This document shows, one piece after another, positions 1 through 8,285 of a stretch of DNA of 64,000 nucleotides; the first letter of the stretch is position 1; the number at the start of each line of letters is the position of its first letter. Source of the stretch: Pegethrix bostrychoides GSE-TBD4-15B (lineage in GTDB: Bacteria; Cyanobacteriota; Cyanobacteriia; Elainellales; Elainellaceae); assembly GCA_019359155.1 (NCBI GenBank), contig JAHHHV010000085.1, positions 21,208-85,207 on the forward strand, written 5' to 3'. The position numbers and the translations under genes are program-made. The notes beneath the pieces are model-generated. The model saw only the letters and a program-made list of their open reading frames with translations. It was not told the origin of the DNA and did no database searches.

Positions 1-1
1 G

Positions 2-997
2 ATTGCCGACGCGGGGCTGCGCTACTTCCTCACCGACGGCCACGGCATTCTCTACGCACGTCCGCGCCCCCGGTTTGGCACCTACGCCCCGATCTTTACG
101 GAAGCTGGCGTGGCGGTGTTTGCCCGTGATCAGGAGTCGTCGCAGCAGGTCTGGTCATCCGAAGTTGGCTATCCCGGCGCTGCCGAATACCGCGAGTTTT
201 ACCGAGATTTGGGCTGGGATGCAGACTACGAGTACATCAAGCCCTACGTGATGCCCAACGGCCAGCGCAAAAACGTCGGCATTAAGTACCACAAAATTAC
301 CGGGCGCGGGCTAGGGCTAAGCGACAAAGCTCTCTACGACCCGCACTGGGCCAAGGAAAAAGCTGCTGAACATGCGGCCAACTTTGTCTATAACCGGGAG
401 CGGCAGGTGGAGCACCTGCATGGCGTGATGCAGCGCCCGCCGATTATCGTCTCGCCCTACGACGCAGAGCTGTTTGGTCACTGGTGGTATGAAGGTCCCT
501 GGTTTATCAACTATCTGTTCCGCAAAACCTGGTTTGACCAGTCCACCTACGCGATGACGCATCTAGCCGACTATTTGCAGCAGCACCCGACGCAGCAGGT
601 TTGCCGTCCGGCGCAGTCGAGCTGGGGCTTTCGCGGCTTCCACGAATATTGGCTGAACGAAACTAACGCCTGGATCTACCCGCATTTGCATAAAGCCACC
701 GAGCGGATGATTGACCTGTCGCGGCATGAAGTAGCCGACGAGCTGGAGGTGCGCGCCCTGAATCAGGCGGCGCGGGAGCTGCTGTTGGCGCAGTCTTCGG
801 ACTGGGCGTTTATTATGCGCACGGGGACGATGGTCCCTTACGCCGTGCGCCGCACTCGTTCACATCTGATGCGCTTCAACAAGATTTGGGAAGATCTGCG
901 GCAGGGCAAGGTAGATTCGGGCTGGCTGGAAAAAGTGGAGGCGATTGACAATATTTTCCCCAGCATTAACTACCGCACCTATCGGCCTCTGGGGTAA
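2..997 (+). CDS. 1,4-alpha-glucan branching enzyme, GH57 family (5' end outside window)
   Basis: The C-terminal 331 residues of a GH57/DUF1957-type glucan branching enzyme are present; the reading frame is open from base 2, so the start lies upstream. These enzymes make alpha-1,6 branches in glycogen in the cytoplasm. The segment SPYDAELFGHWWYEGP (about residues 155-170 of the visible part) is the family block that carries the acid/base aspartate; the nucleophile glutamate block would lie upstream of the window. The QVWSSEVGYPG and EFYRDLGWD segments also fit the family. The gene converges on the next gene with only 9 bases between the stops. The family call is firm; the exact product (branching enzyme rather than amylase) is inferred from the family. 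Confidence 0.88.
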   Translation: MADAGLRYFLTDGHGILYARPRPRFGTYAPIFTEAGVAVFARDQESSQQVWSSEVGYPGAAEYREFYRDLGWDADYEYIKPYVMPNGQRKNVGIKYHKITGRGLGLSDKALYDPHWAKEKAAEHAANFVYNRERQVEHLHGVMQRPPIIVSPYDAELFGHWWYEGPWFINYLFRKTWFDQSTYAMTHLADYLQQHPTQQVCRPAQSSWGFRGFHEYWLNETNAWIYPHLHKATERMIDLSRHEVADELEVRALNQAARELLLAQSSDWAFIMRTGTMVPYAVRRTRSHLMRFNKIWEDLRQGKVDSGWLEKVEAIDNIFPSINYRTYRPLG

Positions 998-1006
998 GTT
1001 GGGGGG

Positions 1007-1381
1007 CTAATCGTTGAGCTGCTTTACCGTCACATCAATCGCGTTGACATCTACGGTGCCGGGGGGTGTCAGGCGGTAAAACTGGTTGCCCTCAACCTTC
1101 AAAGGCTCACTGCAACTGGGGCAACGCATTTGGGTGTTGTTAATGCCCGCCGACTCCACGCCACAGACGGGGCATTGAGCCATGACCAAGTTACGCTTCA
1201 GCCACCAGCGAAAGCCCAGAAAGGCTAATATCGGCGTGACCAGCAGTACGGCAATCAAAATAAATACCGATTTGACGATCCAGCCCAGCCCCACCGTGCC
1301 CAGTAGCCAGACGACGGCCAGCAGGATCAGCCAAAAGCGTAGACCCGAAAATTGGATGCTTCGATAGCGATTGGGGTTCAT
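1007..1381 (-). CDS. Small membrane protein with C-terminal zinc ribbon
   Basis: A 124-residue protein with two adjacent hydrophobic segments (about residues 14-32 and 36-58) followed by a cytoplasmic-type zinc ribbon with two CPxC knuckles (CPVC and CPSC, about 20 residues apart). The ATG at 1381 is chosen because AGGAGG lies 6 bases before it; the longer open frame up to 1501 has no comparable ribosome site. The role is unknown. Membrane-anchored zinc ribbons are often protein- or lipid-quality sensors, but nothing here shows that. It converges with the branching enzyme gene. Confidence 0.7.
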   Translation of the reverse strand: MNPNRYRSIQFSGLRFWLILLAVVWLLGTVGLGWIVKSVFILIAVLLVTPILAFLGFRWWLKRNLVMAQCPVCGVESAGINNTQMRCPSCSEPLKVEGNQFYRLTPPGTVDVNAIDVTVKQLND

Positions 1382-1531
1382 ATGTCCTCCTGGCGGCTTG
1401 GCGTTGAAAATGCGGTATGCGGGCAGAGCTAAATTCCGCTTAGTCTCAGGATAAACCAAGCCGCCAGCGACGCAAAACTTGCCGAGATAGGGATTTCTCA
1501 CCTCAGTCCAGGGGGATGCCCTCCGGCAAAG

Positions 1532-2776
1532 CTAACCTGACCCCAGTAGCACTTGCAGCCGAGCCGTGAAAGCCGCTTTGCCAAACCGCTCAATGGCTTG
1601 CCGTCTCAGCCAGCTACCATCACAGCGAGGGTCAAAGGCTGCGCCGCGCTGACGCTGGGCAATTGCTTGCAGCATCTCCAGACAAGCCTGAGCCACGGCT
1701 TCTGGGTCACGATGCGGCACTCGCCAGCCTAGCTCGCCGTCTCTGAGGGGATCAGCCGAGCCGTCTGCGTCGCCAGAGAGGACTGGAATGCCGCAGGCCA
1801 TCGCCTCCAGGTAAACAATTCCAAATCCTTCCTGGGAGGGCATCACGTAGGCATCTGCTAGCCGGTAGTGCTCCAGGAGATCCGCTGTCGCCACAAAGCC
1901 AGCAAACACAACTCGGTCGGCAATTCCCAGTTCAGCGGCTAGTTCTGCCAGTCGCGGCTGGTCATCGCCCCGACCCACTACCAGATATTTGACTTCTGGA
2001 AAGCTTTGCAAAATCTGCGGCAAAGCCCGCAGCGTCACGTCTACGCCCTTATAGATGTCGCCCGACCAGAGCCGCGCTACCGTCATCAACACTTTGGCAT
2101 CCCGCAGACCATATTGCTCCAGCAGCGCGGGCGACTTGGCGGCGGGCGTAAAGGCATCGCCATCGATCGCGCAGGGCAGGAGCTGAATTTTGCTCAGGTC
2201 GAGCTGGTTGGATGCAGCTGAGCGGTCGCGGCTGTAGCGGCTCACCGTCCAGATTTGGTCAGCCTGCTGCAAGGCCAAGCGCTGCCAGCAGGGCAGAGGC
2301 GCCCAGACTTCTTTGCCGTGGGTGATGACCGTGTAGGGAATGCCGAAGGGCTTGCAGCAGAGCCAAACCAAAGGCGCAAGATAGAGATGCCCGCAGATCA
2401 GTCGCTGTGGACGGTGACGCAGCAGATAGAGCAGCAGTGCGCCAATTATCCAGAGGCGACTGAGCAGAGCGGAGCGCGTTTTGAAATAGTGAAACCGCAG
2501 GGCAGGACTCGCAAAGGGATGCTCACAGCAGCGGTCGCGCAGCAGAAACACATCGGCGCTGGGAACTGGCTCCAAGGCAGCAAGGCTGCGAAAAATTTGT
2601 CTAACAAACGACTGAATCCCCCCCTCGCGCTCAAAAATCTCCAGAAACAAAAACAGGTACGGGGCGTTAGAAGACGATGAGATCGTGGGCTGAGCAGCGG
2701 AACGACGCACCTGGGCAAGCTGCTCTAATGTCGAGAGATAGGAGGAGGGATTCATGGCGCTGACGGCTGACGGCAA
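1532..2776 (-). CDS. Glycosyltransferase family 4 protein
   Basis: A 414-residue GT-B fold glycosyltransferase. The C-terminal nucleotide-sugar half shows the GT4 signature PSQEGFGIVYLEAMACGIPV (about residues 315-335), with the E-x7-E pair, and the preceding VGRGDDQPRL / VVFAGFV segments. The N-terminal acceptor half contains a hydrophobic stretch near residues 110-125 that may touch the membrane. Such enzymes build polysaccharide or glycolipid; the sugar and acceptor cannot be read from sequence. The start is uncertain: ATG at 2776 or 2755, neither with a clear Shine-Dalgarno. It stands alone, with ClC downstream of its promoter region on the same strand. Confidence 0.85.
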   Translation of the reverse strand: MPSAVSAMNPSSYLSTLEQLAQVRRSAAQPTISSSSNAPYLFLFLEIFEREGGIQSFVRQIFRSLAALEPVPSADVFLLRDRCCEHPFASPALRFHYFKTRSALLSRLWIIGALLLYLLRHRPQRLICGHLYLAPLVWLCCKPFGIPYTVITHGKEVWAPLPCWQRLALQQADQIWTVSRYSRDRSAASNQLDLSKIQLLPCAIDGDAFTPAAKSPALLEQYGLRDAKVLMTVARLWSGDIYKGVDVTLRALPQILQSFPEVKYLVVGRGDDQPRLAELAAELGIADRVVFAGFVATADLLEHYRLADAYVMPSQEGFGIVYLEAMACGIPVLSGDADGSADPLRDGELGWRVPHRDPEAVAQACLEMLQAIAQRQRGAAFDPRCDGSWLRRQAIERFGKAAFTARLQVLLGSG

Positions 2777-2882
2777 AGACTAGACGACAAAGATGAACCA
2801 GCGGTGGCTGGCCTTCCCGTCTAGGATTCACGCAGATTCAGCAAAAGTCCCAGATGTTGAACGGGCGGTTGAACGGGCAGCT

Positions 2883-5570
2883 CTAATCTTCTTCTGTCAC
2901 CGCGCCGCGCACCAAAATAACGCTGCAAGGGCTGGCTCGCGTGATTGCCTCCGGAATATTGCCTTTGATCACTTGCTGGAGCAGCCCTTCCCGACTCGCG
3001 CCCAGCATAATCACATCGCAGGCTTTCTCGGTCGCCAAATCGACCACTGCCTCAGCCACCGGCCTGCCCCAGACCGGACAGGCTTCCACCGGGCAACCCA
3101 AGCGATCACCCAAGTCCGCGACCAGACTGTGAAGCTGATCCAGCCCGTCAGACTCAGCGGGATCAAAGACCTGACAGATCCGCAGATCTTGCAGCCCCGC
3201 CGCTCGAAAAGCGGGCAGCAGATCGAGTGCTCTTTGGGCATTGGGGCCACCTGCGACCGGAACCAGCCAGTGCCGAAACTGGGCTGGCTCTTGCAACTTC
3301 ACCAGCATCACCTCGCAAGCCGCCTGCCGAATCACCGTATCGACCGTGCTGCCAAAAATCCGTCCGGGCGTATTCGGCGCGCCGTTCCAGCCCATCAGCA
3401 CCAGGTCAATATGCCGCTGCTTCACGGTTTCTAGGATGGCGTGCGCCGGATCATGCGCCAACCGGATCTGCGTGTGAATGGGCAGGCCATACTGCTGGAC
3501 GAGACTTGCGGCCTGCTTCAGCAAGCGCCGACTGCGGGTAGTGCGGACTGCGGCTTCTGAGGGTGGCTGAGCGCGGGGCACCGTTACTACTTGCAGAGAT
3601 TCAATTTCGTAGCTGCGAGCCGCCGCAATTGCTGCCGCCAGATGAATCAGCGTTGGGGCAGTCTCTGGGTTACTGAGCGGCACCAGCATCCGGCCTCTGC
3701 CAATCGCCGGGGAGCGCGTCTGATACACCAAATAAGAGGGCACGGGCGCAGGCCCCAGCTTTACCGTATGGTTAACCTGGTTTGCCTCAGCCCGAATGAT
3801 GTCAGCGCGAGTAATGATGCCGACTAGCTTTTGGCCATCGGTGACAGGCAGGCGGCTGATATTAAAGCGATTGAGCAGATAGAGCACCTGAGAGAGCGAA
3901 TCTTTGGGCGTGACGGTAATCGGCTGCGGGGTCATCACCTCGCCTAACGTGGCGGTCTGCGGATCGGGCGGCTGGCGGCTGGGATTCGACAGATCGCCCA
4001 GCGTCACCAGCCCCACCAGCCGTCCAGCATCCACCACCGGAAAGCCGCGATGGTGTGAGCGCGAGAAGGCCTGCATCGCTTCGTCGAGGCTGAGCGAGCT
4101 TGCTAACGTTTCGACCCGGCGCTGCATCAAATTTGCGGCAGTCAGGTTTTCCCAGGGGCTATGGGCGACGCTGGGCTTTGCAATCTGGATGCCGTTGGCG
4201 GCCAGCAGGCGACCGTAGATTGAGCCGGGTGCTAGCTTATCGCTGATCAAATAGGCAATGACCGAACCAATCATCAGCGGCAGCACCAGATTGAAGTCGG
4301 TGGTGATTTCAAACACGATCACGATGGCGGTGATCGGGCCGCGCGTCACGGCGCTAAAAAATGCCCCCATTCCGGCTAGCGCATAAGTGGAAGAGCCGCT
4401 AATTCCGACCGGCATCCCAATCGCCACGCCCACCCAGCTTTCCAATAAGTGCGCGGCGCTGCCCACAAGATGCCCTAGCGAAGCACCCAACAAGAGGGCT
4501 GGGGCAAACAGCCCGCCGGGAGCGCCCGCCCCGTAAGCCACCAGCGTTAGCAGAAACTTGACCACAAAGGCCAGCAGCGTAAACCCCCAGCCTGCATCGC
4601 CAGTGCTGACTAATTCTTGCAGACTAGCGCTATCTCGAAAGGCTACTGGCAGCAGCATCACAGCGCTACCTGACAGTAGCCCTGCTAGCCCAATTTTTCC
4701 GGGTAGCCCCAGCTTCACCACCCGCCGATAAAAGGCAAGACTCGCAAAGATTCCCCAGCTTAGCAACCCTCCCAACAGCCCTGCTAGCAGCCCCAAAATC
4801 AAGAAAAACGGCAGGTCTTGCAGCGAAAAATTGGTAACCGACTGCGCCATCTCCAGATCGAGGCTCAGTCCCTGCCCGCCTAGCAGCCGCGATACCACCG
4901 CCCCCACAAACGAAGCCAAAATCGCCGTGCCCAGCGTCAGCCCCGAAAAGTCCTGCAAAAACTCCTCGACCACAAACAGCACGCCCGCGATCGGCGCGTT
5001 AAACCCAGCCGCTAGACCCGCCGCTGCCCCAGCTGCAATCAGCTGCCGTCGGTAAGCAGGCGAGGTGGGCAGCCATTGACCGAGCTGAGCCGCCAAAGCC
5101 GCCCCAATCTGCACGGTGGGTCCCTGCCGCCCCAGATTCAGGCCAGAGCCAACTGCTAGAATGACGCTCACCATCTTCACCGCAGCCACGCGCAGATTTA
5201 GGGTTAGCGGCACGTCGGCCAGTACTGCCTTCACCTGCGGAATGCCGCTGCCTGCGGCCTCTGGAGCCAGTCGCTCGATCAGCAGTCCAGAGAGTAGGCC
5301 GCCCAGTCCCCCCAGCAGTGGCAGCATGATCCAGGCCGGATACTGATGCGAGAGCTGCACCCGCCAGCCGCCCAGCCAGCCAATGCCCTGCTTCAGCAGC
5401 ACAGCCGCCAGCCCTGAAACCACCCCAATCACGCAGGCTTCCAGAATAGCTAGCCGTCTCGACCCCACCCAGAGATGCTGATAGCGCTGCAGCCAAGCGG
5501 GGGGCCAGGCAAGTAGTTTAGAAAATAGCCCAGAAAACAGCCCAGAAAACAGCCTAGAGAGATGCCGCAT
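2883..5570 (-). CDS. ClC-type chloride channel/transporter fused to CBS pair and two Usp-like domains
   Basis: An 895-residue protein. The ClC membrane domain spans about residues 50-460 with the family blocks GSGIP, GRQGP, GGLFAP and TRGPITAIV. A CBS pair follows (about 475-600) and then two universal-stress-protein-like modules (about 625-745 and 755-890; VLMGWNG and VIMLGAS segments). ClC proteins move chloride through the membrane, as channels or as proton exchangers; CBS pairs usually bind adenine nucleotides. The residue at the gating-glutamate position is Gln (GRQGP, about residue 149). The N-terminus holds a short LFSG tandem repeat from a 12-base DNA repeat. The architecture is clear; whether it is a channel or exchanger is not. 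Confidence 0.9.
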   Translation of the reverse strand: MRHLSRLFSGLFSGLFSKLLAWPPAWLQRYQHLWVGSRRLAILEACVIGVVSGLAAVLLKQGIGWLGGWRVQLSHQYPAWIMLPLLGGLGGLLSGLLIERLAPEAAGSGIPQVKAVLADVPLTLNLRVAAVKMVSVILAVGSGLNLGRQGPTVQIGAALAAQLGQWLPTSPAYRRQLIAAGAAAGLAAGFNAPIAGVLFVVEEFLQDFSGLTLGTAILASFVGAVVSRLLGGQGLSLDLEMAQSVTNFSLQDLPFFLILGLLAGLLGGLLSWGIFASLAFYRRVVKLGLPGKIGLAGLLSGSAVMLLPVAFRDSASLQELVSTGDAGWGFTLLAFVVKFLLTLVAYGAGAPGGLFAPALLLGASLGHLVGSAAHLLESWVGVAIGMPVGISGSSTYALAGMGAFFSAVTRGPITAIVIVFEITTDFNLVLPLMIGSVIAYLISDKLAPGSIYGRLLAANGIQIAKPSVAHSPWENLTAANLMQRRVETLASSLSLDEAMQAFSRSHHRGFPVVDAGRLVGLVTLGDLSNPSRQPPDPQTATLGEVMTPQPITVTPKDSLSQVLYLLNRFNISRLPVTDGQKLVGIITRADIIRAEANQVNHTVKLGPAPVPSYLVYQTRSPAIGRGRMLVPLSNPETAPTLIHLAAAIAAARSYEIESLQVVTVPRAQPPSEAAVRTTRSRRLLKQAASLVQQYGLPIHTQIRLAHDPAHAILETVKQRHIDLVLMGWNGAPNTPGRIFGSTVDTVIRQAACEVMLVKLQEPAQFRHWLVPVAGGPNAQRALDLLPAFRAAGLQDLRICQVFDPAESDGLDQLHSLVADLGDRLGCPVEACPVWGRPVAEAVVDLATEKACDVIMLGASREGLLQQVIKGNIPEAITRASPCSVILVRGAVTEED

Positions 5571-5579
5571 GAGGCGAAT

Positions 5580-8057
5580 TTAATGAGTTAGCTTCAATCT
5601 CTCATGCTTCTGGCGTTTGAGGAAATCTTCGAGCGCAAACTGATTCAGCGGCTCGGCAAAAAAGTAGCCCTGCCCTGCCTGACAGTCGAGGGCGCGCAGC
5701 TGGGCGAGCTGTTCGGCGGTTTCGATGCCTTCGGCCACGGTCGCGATATTGAGGCTTTGAGCCAGCCGCACAATCGAGCGGACGATCTCGCTGTTTTTGG
5801 AATCTTCGGGCGCAGCGCTATGCTGGCCGCTCGATGCACTGGGCTTTAGCGCTCTGACAAACGTGCGGTCAATCTTCAGCACGTCTACCGGGAAATGATG
5901 CAGATAGCTGAGCGAGGAATAGCCCGTGCCAAAGTCATCTAGGGCAATCCGTACGCCCATCTGCCGCAGCCGAGCCAGCGCCGCAGTTGCCAAATCGGTC
6001 TGCTCAAGTACGATTGTTTCGGTGATTTCCAGCATGATCTGATGCGGTGACAGACCCGTTTCTTGGAGCAGCGTTTCCAGATAGTCTACGCCGTCCGGCT
6101 GCGCCAGATGCTTGCCCGACAGGTTAAGACTCAGCCGCAGATCGGGGTAGAACTGCCGCCACTGGGCGATCTGATGGCAGGCTTGCCGCACCACCCAGCG
6201 CTCAATCGGCAGGCTGCATCCCACATCTTCGGCCATCTGAAGAAACTGCGCTGGAGCCAGCAGTCCTCGCTTAGGGTGATGCCAGCGCACCACGGCTTCT
6301 AGCCCCCAGAGCTGACCGCTGGCCAGCGCCACAATCGGCTGATAGTAGACGCGGAGCTGCTGCCGTTCAATCACTTGGCGCAGATCAGTTTCAAGCTCGC
6401 GCTTGGTGAGGATCTCGGCATACATGGCTCCATCAAAAATCACGTAGTTGCCGCGCCCCCGCGACTTGGCGCGATACATGGCAATATCGGCCTGGGTTAA
6501 CAGCTGGCTAAACGGCATTTCAGCAGAGGTGGTGATGGCAATTCCCAGGCTTGTGCCAATCTGAATCGCCTGACCGCAGAGATGAAATGGCTGATGCAGC
6601 GCGATCAAAATCCGGTCGGCCACCTGCTCTGCTTCGGTGAGGTCGCTGGAAACGAGCAAGATCGCAAACTCGTCGCCGCCTAGTCGCGCCAGCGTGTCTG
6701 CCCGCCGAATGCAGGCTTGGAGCCGATCGGCTACCTGTACCAACAGCTCGTCTCCCGCATCGTGACCCAGCATGTCGTTGATCGGCTTAAAGCGATCCAA
6801 GTCGAGGTAGATCAAGCCCATTTGGTCGAGCCGCTGGGTGCTGAGCGTTTCTTGACCCACGGCATAGAGCCTGCGCCGATTTGCCAGTCCGGTCAGTGGA
6901 TCGGTAAAGGCCAGCCGCTCAATTTCTGACTCATAGAGCTTGCGGCTAGTAATATCTCGCCCCACCGACTGAATTTCCACCACCTGACCTCTGGGGCTAA
7001 GAATCGCTCGGTCTGTCCACTGCTGCCAGCGCTGCTGCTGGTCGGCGGTAGCGGTCAGCCGCTCGGAGAACTGCACCGGATGAGCCGCGCTGAGAGTGGA
7101 GATCTGCGAGAGCAAGGCGGGCAGCTCTGACTGGGGCACCAGATCAAACAGGTTCATCTGCTTGAAGTTTTCGGCCTGAAACCCAAAAGCATCGGCATAG
7201 GCCTGGTTCGCGAAGGTGAGCGAGCCGTCGTAGCGAAAGCGGCAGATCATCTCCATTTGGTCTTCGACAATGGCGCGATAGTGAGACTCGCTGGCTTTGA
7301 GTGCATTGCGGTTGCGGCGCAGCAAGGCCATCAGCCCCAGCGCCACGCCAGTCATGATGCTCATCGCAAAAATCGAGTTTTGAATCTGATCATAGGCTCC
7401 GTTAGCGCGCATCAGCTCTGGCAGCATTGCTGAGACCCCAATCACCCAGACCTGGCTGTGCGGCGTGTCGCTCAAGGTGACCGGACTCCAGACCGCAATC
7501 TCATGACCGCTATCACGGGTCAACGGCTCCCACCAGGGGGCAGAGTCACGCGCCCGCTGCGGATTCCAGATATACCAACCCTTACCCTCTCGCCCCTGCA
7601 TGACGGCTTGAGTCATCTCTTCGTAGTGCCCAGCGCCGTGCTGCCGCTGGATCGCAAAAATTAGGGCAAGGCTCTTACCTTGGTATTCGGCTGGAAAGTC
7701 AGGACTTTGATCGAAGACCACCGCAGTGGGTGAATAGACCCAGACCCGACCCGACCCGACGGTTTGAATCGGTTTAATAAAATTATTGAGTATCTCTTGC
7801 TCAACTTGCTCTGTGAGTGGGGCAGCAGCTGCATTGGGGTCGTCTGGCCGGCCTCGCTGCTGGCTGGCTCGGTTCACATAGATGCGAGCCGCACGCGCTG
7901 CGCTGCGCGTCACCTCAAGCTGCGCTGCCTGATAGGTCTGAATGGTGGCAGTTTCTAAGCTTTGACTCTGAGCCACCACGGTAGACCAACCGCAGCCAAT
8001 CAGCAGCAGGGGCAATGCGCTGAGAGAAAAGCCAGTTCGACGTTTTTTCAAGTTCAT
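5580..8057 (-). CDS. Membrane PAS-GGDEF-EAL cyclic-di-GMP protein
   Basis: An 825-residue protein. It has an N-terminal membrane segment or signal (1-30), a periplasmic sensor of Cache-like type to about residue 225, a second membrane segment (about 228-247), PAS (about 255-375), GGDEF (about 376-540) and EAL (about 555-805). GGDEF makes and EAL degrades cyclic-di-GMP. The diguanylate cyclase motif is intact (LGGDEF, about residue 462) with an RxxD inhibitory site (RRAD) five residues before it. The EAL signature reads EAV (about residue 587), while DDFGTGYSSL and EITET are kept. The stop lies 9 bases before the ClC start, so the two genes may be cotranscribed. Net activity cannot be told from sequence. 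Confidence 0.9.
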   Translation of the reverse strand: MNLKKRRTGFSLSALPLLLIGCGWSTVVAQSQSLETATIQTYQAAQLEVTRSAARAARIYVNRASQQRGRPDDPNAAAAPLTEQVEQEILNNFIKPIQTVGSGRVWVYSPTAVVFDQSPDFPAEYQGKSLALIFAIQRQHGAGHYEEMTQAVMQGREGKGWYIWNPQRARDSAPWWEPLTRDSGHEIAVWSPVTLSDTPHSQVWVIGVSAMLPELMRANGAYDQIQNSIFAMSIMTGVALGLMALLRRNRNALKASESHYRAIVEDQMEMICRFRYDGSLTFANQAYADAFGFQAENFKQMNLFDLVPQSELPALLSQISTLSAAHPVQFSERLTATADQQQRWQQWTDRAILSPRGQVVEIQSVGRDITSRKLYESEIERLAFTDPLTGLANRRRLYAVGQETLSTQRLDQMGLIYLDLDRFKPINDMLGHDAGDELLVQVADRLQACIRRADTLARLGGDEFAILLVSSDLTEAEQVADRILIALHQPFHLCGQAIQIGTSLGIAITTSAEMPFSQLLTQADIAMYRAKSRGRGNYVIFDGAMYAEILTKRELETDLRQVIERQQLRVYYQPIVALASGQLWGLEAVVRWHHPKRGLLAPAQFLQMAEDVGCSLPIERWVVRQACHQIAQWRQFYPDLRLSLNLSGKHLAQPDGVDYLETLLQETGLSPHQIMLEITETIVLEQTDLATAALARLRQMGVRIALDDFGTGYSSLSYLHHFPVDVLKIDRTFVRALKPSASSGQHSAAPEDSKNSEIVRSIVRLAQSLNIATVAEGIETAEQLAQLRALDCQAGQGYFFAEPLNQFALEDFLKRQKHERLKLTH

Positions 8058-8285
8058 GTGAGTTGAGAGTGAAACTGAGAGCCTCTAGCGCCACGAAACC
8101 AGCGAGTCTCTAGACCAGAATCAATATCAGAATCAGAATCATTTTGACAGAGCTGATCAAGCGAAGTTGACCGGAGCTAAATTCACAATCAGGAAACACA
8201 GAAGCTTGGATGCTCAGTTGTTAGGCTGAGCCTAGAGAAAATGGCTGGCTTGATTTGGACTAACTTGATTTGACCTTAATCTAGC

